Below are positions 61,513-64,000 of a stretch of 64,000 nt of DNA, one piece after another. The notes beneath the pieces were generated by a model. It saw only the letters and a program-made list of their open reading frames with translations. It was not told where the DNA came from and made no database searches. Within the stretch, counting starts at the first letter, position 1, and each line of letters begins with the position of its first letter. Source of the DNA: Ga0077527 sp945862135 (GTDB lineage: Bacteria; Pseudomonadota; Gammaproteobacteria; Burkholderiales; SG8-41). The stretch lies in the NCBI GenBank assembly GCA_964203275.1, contig CAXNMF010000004.1:186001-250000 (forward strand). Reading direction: 5' to 3'. The position numbers and the translations under genes were made by a program.

Positions 61513-64000
61513 ATGGAACTCCCGAAAAGCTTCGAACCTGCAGCCATTGAGTCGCGCTGGTATCCCACCTGGGAAAAAAACGGTTACTTCAGGGCTGGCG
61601 CTGATCCTGAGAAAAAAGACGCTTACTGTATTCAACTGCCACCGCCGAATGTAACCGGCGTGCTGCACATGGGCCACGCCTTCAACCAGACCATCATGGA
61701 CGGGCTGACGCGCTACCACCGGATGAATGGCAGCAACACGCTGTGGCAACCGGGCACCGACCACGCCGGCATCGCCACCGAAATGGTGGTGACACGCCAG
61801 CTTGAACAGAAGGGCGAATCGCGCAATGCACTTGGTCGCGACGAATTCATCAAAAAGGTCTGGGAGTGGAAGGAGCAGTCCGGCTCGACGATCACCCGCC
61901 AGATGCGCCGCCTCGGCGCCTCCTGCGACTGGGAGCGTGAACGCTTCACGATGGATGAGCCGCTGGCCAAACTGGTCACGCACACCTTCGTCAAACTGTA
62001 CCGCGATGGCCTGATCTACCGCGGCGTGCGCCTGTCGAACTGGGATCCGGTTCTGCACACCGTCATCTCCGACCTCGAGGTCCAGTCCGAGGAAGAAGAC
62101 GGCAAGCTGTGGCAGATCCGTTACCCGCTCGCCGATGGCAGCGGTCACCTGACCGTCGCCACCACTCGACCGGAAACCATGCTGGGCGATGCGGCTGTCG
62201 CCGTGCATCCGGAAGACGAGCGTTATCGCAGTCTGGTCGGCCGTCAGGTCATCCTGCCGCTGACCGGACGCACAATTCCGGTCATTGCCGACGAATACGT
62301 CGACAAAGCCTTCGGCACCGGCTGTGTGAAGATCACCCCGGCGCACGACTTCAACGACTACCAGGTCGGCCAGCGCCACAATCTGCCGCAACTGAACATT
62401 TTCACGCTCGATGCCGCTGTCAACGACAGCGCACCGGAAAAATATCGCGGCCTCGATCGTTACGTCGCGCGAGAAGTCATCATCGCCGACCTCAAGGCCC
62501 ACGGCCTGCTGGAATCGGAAAAACCGCACCGCATGGTGGTACCGCGCGGCGACCGCACCGGCGTCGTCATCGAGCCGATGCTGACCAGCCAGTGGTTCGT
62601 CAAGATGGAACCGTTGGCGAAACTGGGGCTTGATGCCGTAGCCACAGGGGAAGTCAAACTGTTCCCCGATCAGTGGATCAATACCTATAACCACTGGCTC
62701 AACAATATCCAGGACTGGTGCATCTCGCGCCAGCTGTGGTGGGGCCATCGCGTTCCGGCCTGGCACGACGAAGCCGGCAATATCTACGTCGCCCACGATG
62801 AAGCCGAAGCAAAAACCCTCGCCGGCGGCAAGGCGCTGAAGCAGGATCCGGACGTGCTCGACACCTGGTTCTCGTCGCAGCTGTGGTGCTTCTCCACGCT
62901 GGACTGGACTCCGGAATGGCCCGCGAAGTCCAATCCGGCGCTGGACCGTTACCTCCCGTCATCGGTGCTGGTCACCGGCTTCGACATCATCTTTTTCTGG
63001 GTCGCGCGCATGGTGATGATCACCAAGTACATGACCGGCAAGGTACCGTTCCGCCATGTCTACGTGCACGGCCTGGTGCGCGATGCCGAAGGCCAGAAGA
63101 TGTCCAAATCCAAAGGCAATACGCTGGACCCGCTGGATCTGATCGACGGCATCGACATCGAATCGTTGGTCGCCAAGCGTACTTCCGGCCTGATGAATCC
63201 GAAACAGGCCGAAGCGATCGCCAAACGCACGCGTTCGGAATTTCCCGAAGGCATACCCGCTTATGGTACCGATGCAGTGCGCTTCACATTTGCAAGCCTG
63301 GCCAGTCTTGGCCGCGATATCAAATTTGATCAAAAACGCTGTGAGGGTTACCGCAATTTCTGCAACAAGCTTTGGAACGCCACACGCTTCGTGCTGATGA
63401 ATTGCGACGGCAAGGACACCGGGCTGGATGCCTCAGCGCCGGTCGAACTCTCGGTCGCCGACCGCTGGCTGGTCAGCCGCCTGCAGCGCGCCGAGACTGA
63501 AGCACGGCAGGCCTACGACGATTACCGCTTCGACAATCTTGCCCGCACCATTTATGAACTGGTGTGGGACGAATACTGCGACTGGTATCTCGAACTCGCG
63601 AAGGTGCAGTTGGCCAACGGCAGCGAGGAACAATGCCGCGGCACCCGGCGCACGCTGGTGCGGGTACTCGAAACCATACTGCGCTTGGCCCATCCGGTAA
63701 TTCCATTCATCACAGAAGAACTGTGGCAAACCGTTGCGCCGCTGGCCGGCAAAAGCGGCGACAGCATCATGCTGCAGAAATACCCGCAGGCCGAGCCATC
63801 AAAAATCGATATCGCGGCCGAACGTGACATTGATTTGCTGAAACAACTGGTTTCAGCCTGCCGTACGCTGCGCGGCGAAATGAACATCGCCCCGTCACAG
63901 AAACTGCCGCTGCTGGCCCAGGGCGATGCCGCCCAGCTGCGCGCCTGCGCGCCGCACCTGATGTCGCTGGCGCGGCTGTCAGAAGTGCTGGTTGTCAATG
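61513..64000 (+). CDS. valS: valyl-tRNA synthetase (3' end outside window)
   Basis: At least 829 residues from ATG 61513 (MELPKSFEPAAIESRWYPTW). Class Ia synthetase: HIGH motif in PPPNVTGVLHMGHAF near residue 50, CP1 editing domain (about 190-390, TTRPETMLGDAAVAVHPED), KMSKS in GQKMSKSKGNTLDPLDLI near 530, and the anticodon-binding helical domain to the edge. It attaches valine to tRNA-Val. A TATAAT at 61471-61476 could be a valS promoter -10. Confidence 0.96.
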   Translation, partial: MELPKSFEPAAIESRWYPTWEKNGYFRAGADPEKKDAYCIQLPPPNVTGVLHMGHAFNQTIMDGLTRYHRMNGSNTLWQPGTDHAGIATEMVVTRQLEQKGESRNALGRDEFIKKVWEWKEQSGSTITRQMRRLGASCDWERERFTMDEPLAKLVTHTFVKLYRDGLIYRGVRLSNWDPVLHTVISDLEVQSEEEDGKLWQIRYPLADGSGHLTVATTRPETMLGDAAVAVHPEDERYRSLVGRQVILPLTGRTIPVIADEYVDKAFGTGCVKITPAHDFNDYQVGQRHNLPQLNIFTLDAAVNDSAPEKYRGLDRYVAREVIIADLKAHGLLESEKPHRMVVPRGDRTGVVIEPMLTSQWFVKMEPLAKLGLDAVATGEVKLFPDQWINTYNHWLNNIQDWCISRQLWWGHRVPAWHDEAGNIYVAHDEAEAKTLAGGKALKQDPDVLDTWFSSQLWCFSTLDWTPEWPAKSNPALDRYLPSSVLVTGFDIIFFWVARMVMITKYMTGKVPFRHVYVHGLVRDAEGQKMSKSKGNTLDPLDLIDGIDIESLVAKRTSGLMNPKQAEAIAKRTRSEFPEGIPAYGTDAVRFTFASLASLGRDIKFDQKRCEGYRNFCNKLWNATRFVLMNCDGKDTGLDASAPVELSVADRWLVSRLQRAETEARQAYDDYRFDNLARTIYELVWDEYCDWYLELAKVQLANGSEEQCRGTRRTLVRVLETILRLAHPVIPFITEELWQTVAPLAGKSGDSIMLQKYPQAEPSKIDIAAERDIDLLKQLVSACRTLRGEMNIAPSQKLPLLAQGDAAQLRACAPHLMSLARLSEVLVVN

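Noticed and set aside
61486..62796. 436-codon minus-strand open frame over valS
   Set aside because: The sense strand contains HIGH and the editing domain in frame; the antisense translation has no recognisable motif.

Overview
The window looks like a chromosomal segment of a GC-rich betaproteobacterium (Burkholderiales/Rhodocyclales/Nitrosomonadales grade; no 16S is present, so no closer call). Evidence: a Bug-family solute receptor, a PhaM-type PHA granule protein, a Lys/Ala-rich histone H1-like protein, CNP1-like, DUF3619, DUF3106 and PP0621-family proteins, and the gene orders ilvI-ilvH-ilvC-psd-pssA-leuA, ispB/tRNA-Pro/rplU-rpmA-obgE-proB, pilS-pilR-ampD and lptF-lptG/pepA-holC-valS.

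Layout. 1-4.7 kb: minus-strand housekeeping and repair genes (CobD/CbiB family, a short Gre factor, DUF938, patatin, YbaK, NUDIX, MOSC). 4.7-8.3 kb: a lower-GC patch with small or orphan proteins and a CPBP protease. 8.4-12.3 kb: fumC and a malic enzyme gene interrupted by several indels. 12.5-17.8 kb: Bug receptor, HpxZ-like protein, a MITE-like element, prolyl aminopeptidase, FAH hydrolase, TauD dioxygenase, PhaM and a cyclophilin-like protein. 17.8-25.5 kb: lytic transglycosylase with a structured leader, ECF sigma operon, threonine aldolase, M20 peptidase, DUF302, H1-like protein, DUF2442. 25.6-30.4 kb: class Ia ribonucleotide reductase with paired NrdR boxes, then an unexplained structured gap. 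30.4-39 kb: ampD-pilR-pilS, tRNA-Pro(CGG), ispB, rplU-rpmA-obgE-proB. 39-47.9 kb: CNP1-like protein, a DUF3501/Fe-S/rubrerythrin operon, CBS protein, rppH, a spermidine-synthase-like gene, proS, lytic transglycosylase, wrbA. 47.9-54.6 kb: branched-chain amino acid and phosphatidylethanolamine genes. 54.8-64 kb: ECF sigma-DUF3619-DUF3106-RDD, lptGF, pepA, holC and valS, which runs off the end.

How genes work together: IlvI/IlvH/IlvC make the branched-chain 2-keto-acid precursor pathway intermediates and LeuA commits to leucine. PssA and Psd make phosphatidylethanolamine. PilS/PilR are a two-component pair for sigma-54 control of type IV pili. NrdA/NrdB supply dNTPs. LptF/LptG are the permease pair of LPS export.

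The most notable non-genic signals are a Leu-rich leader peptide with its own near-leaderless promoter before leuA, a leader with mutually exclusive hairpins before a lytic transglycosylase, a paired NrdR box, a MITE-like element whose edge supplies a stop codon, a three-copy GC-rich palindromic repeat, and a 180-codon reading frame joined in frame to valS.

Caution: single-base indels break maeB, rpmA (L27, normally indispensable) and a spermidine-synthase-like gene at a G8 tract. The pattern looks more like residual sequencing errors than decay, so frame-dependent oddities here should be checked against reads.
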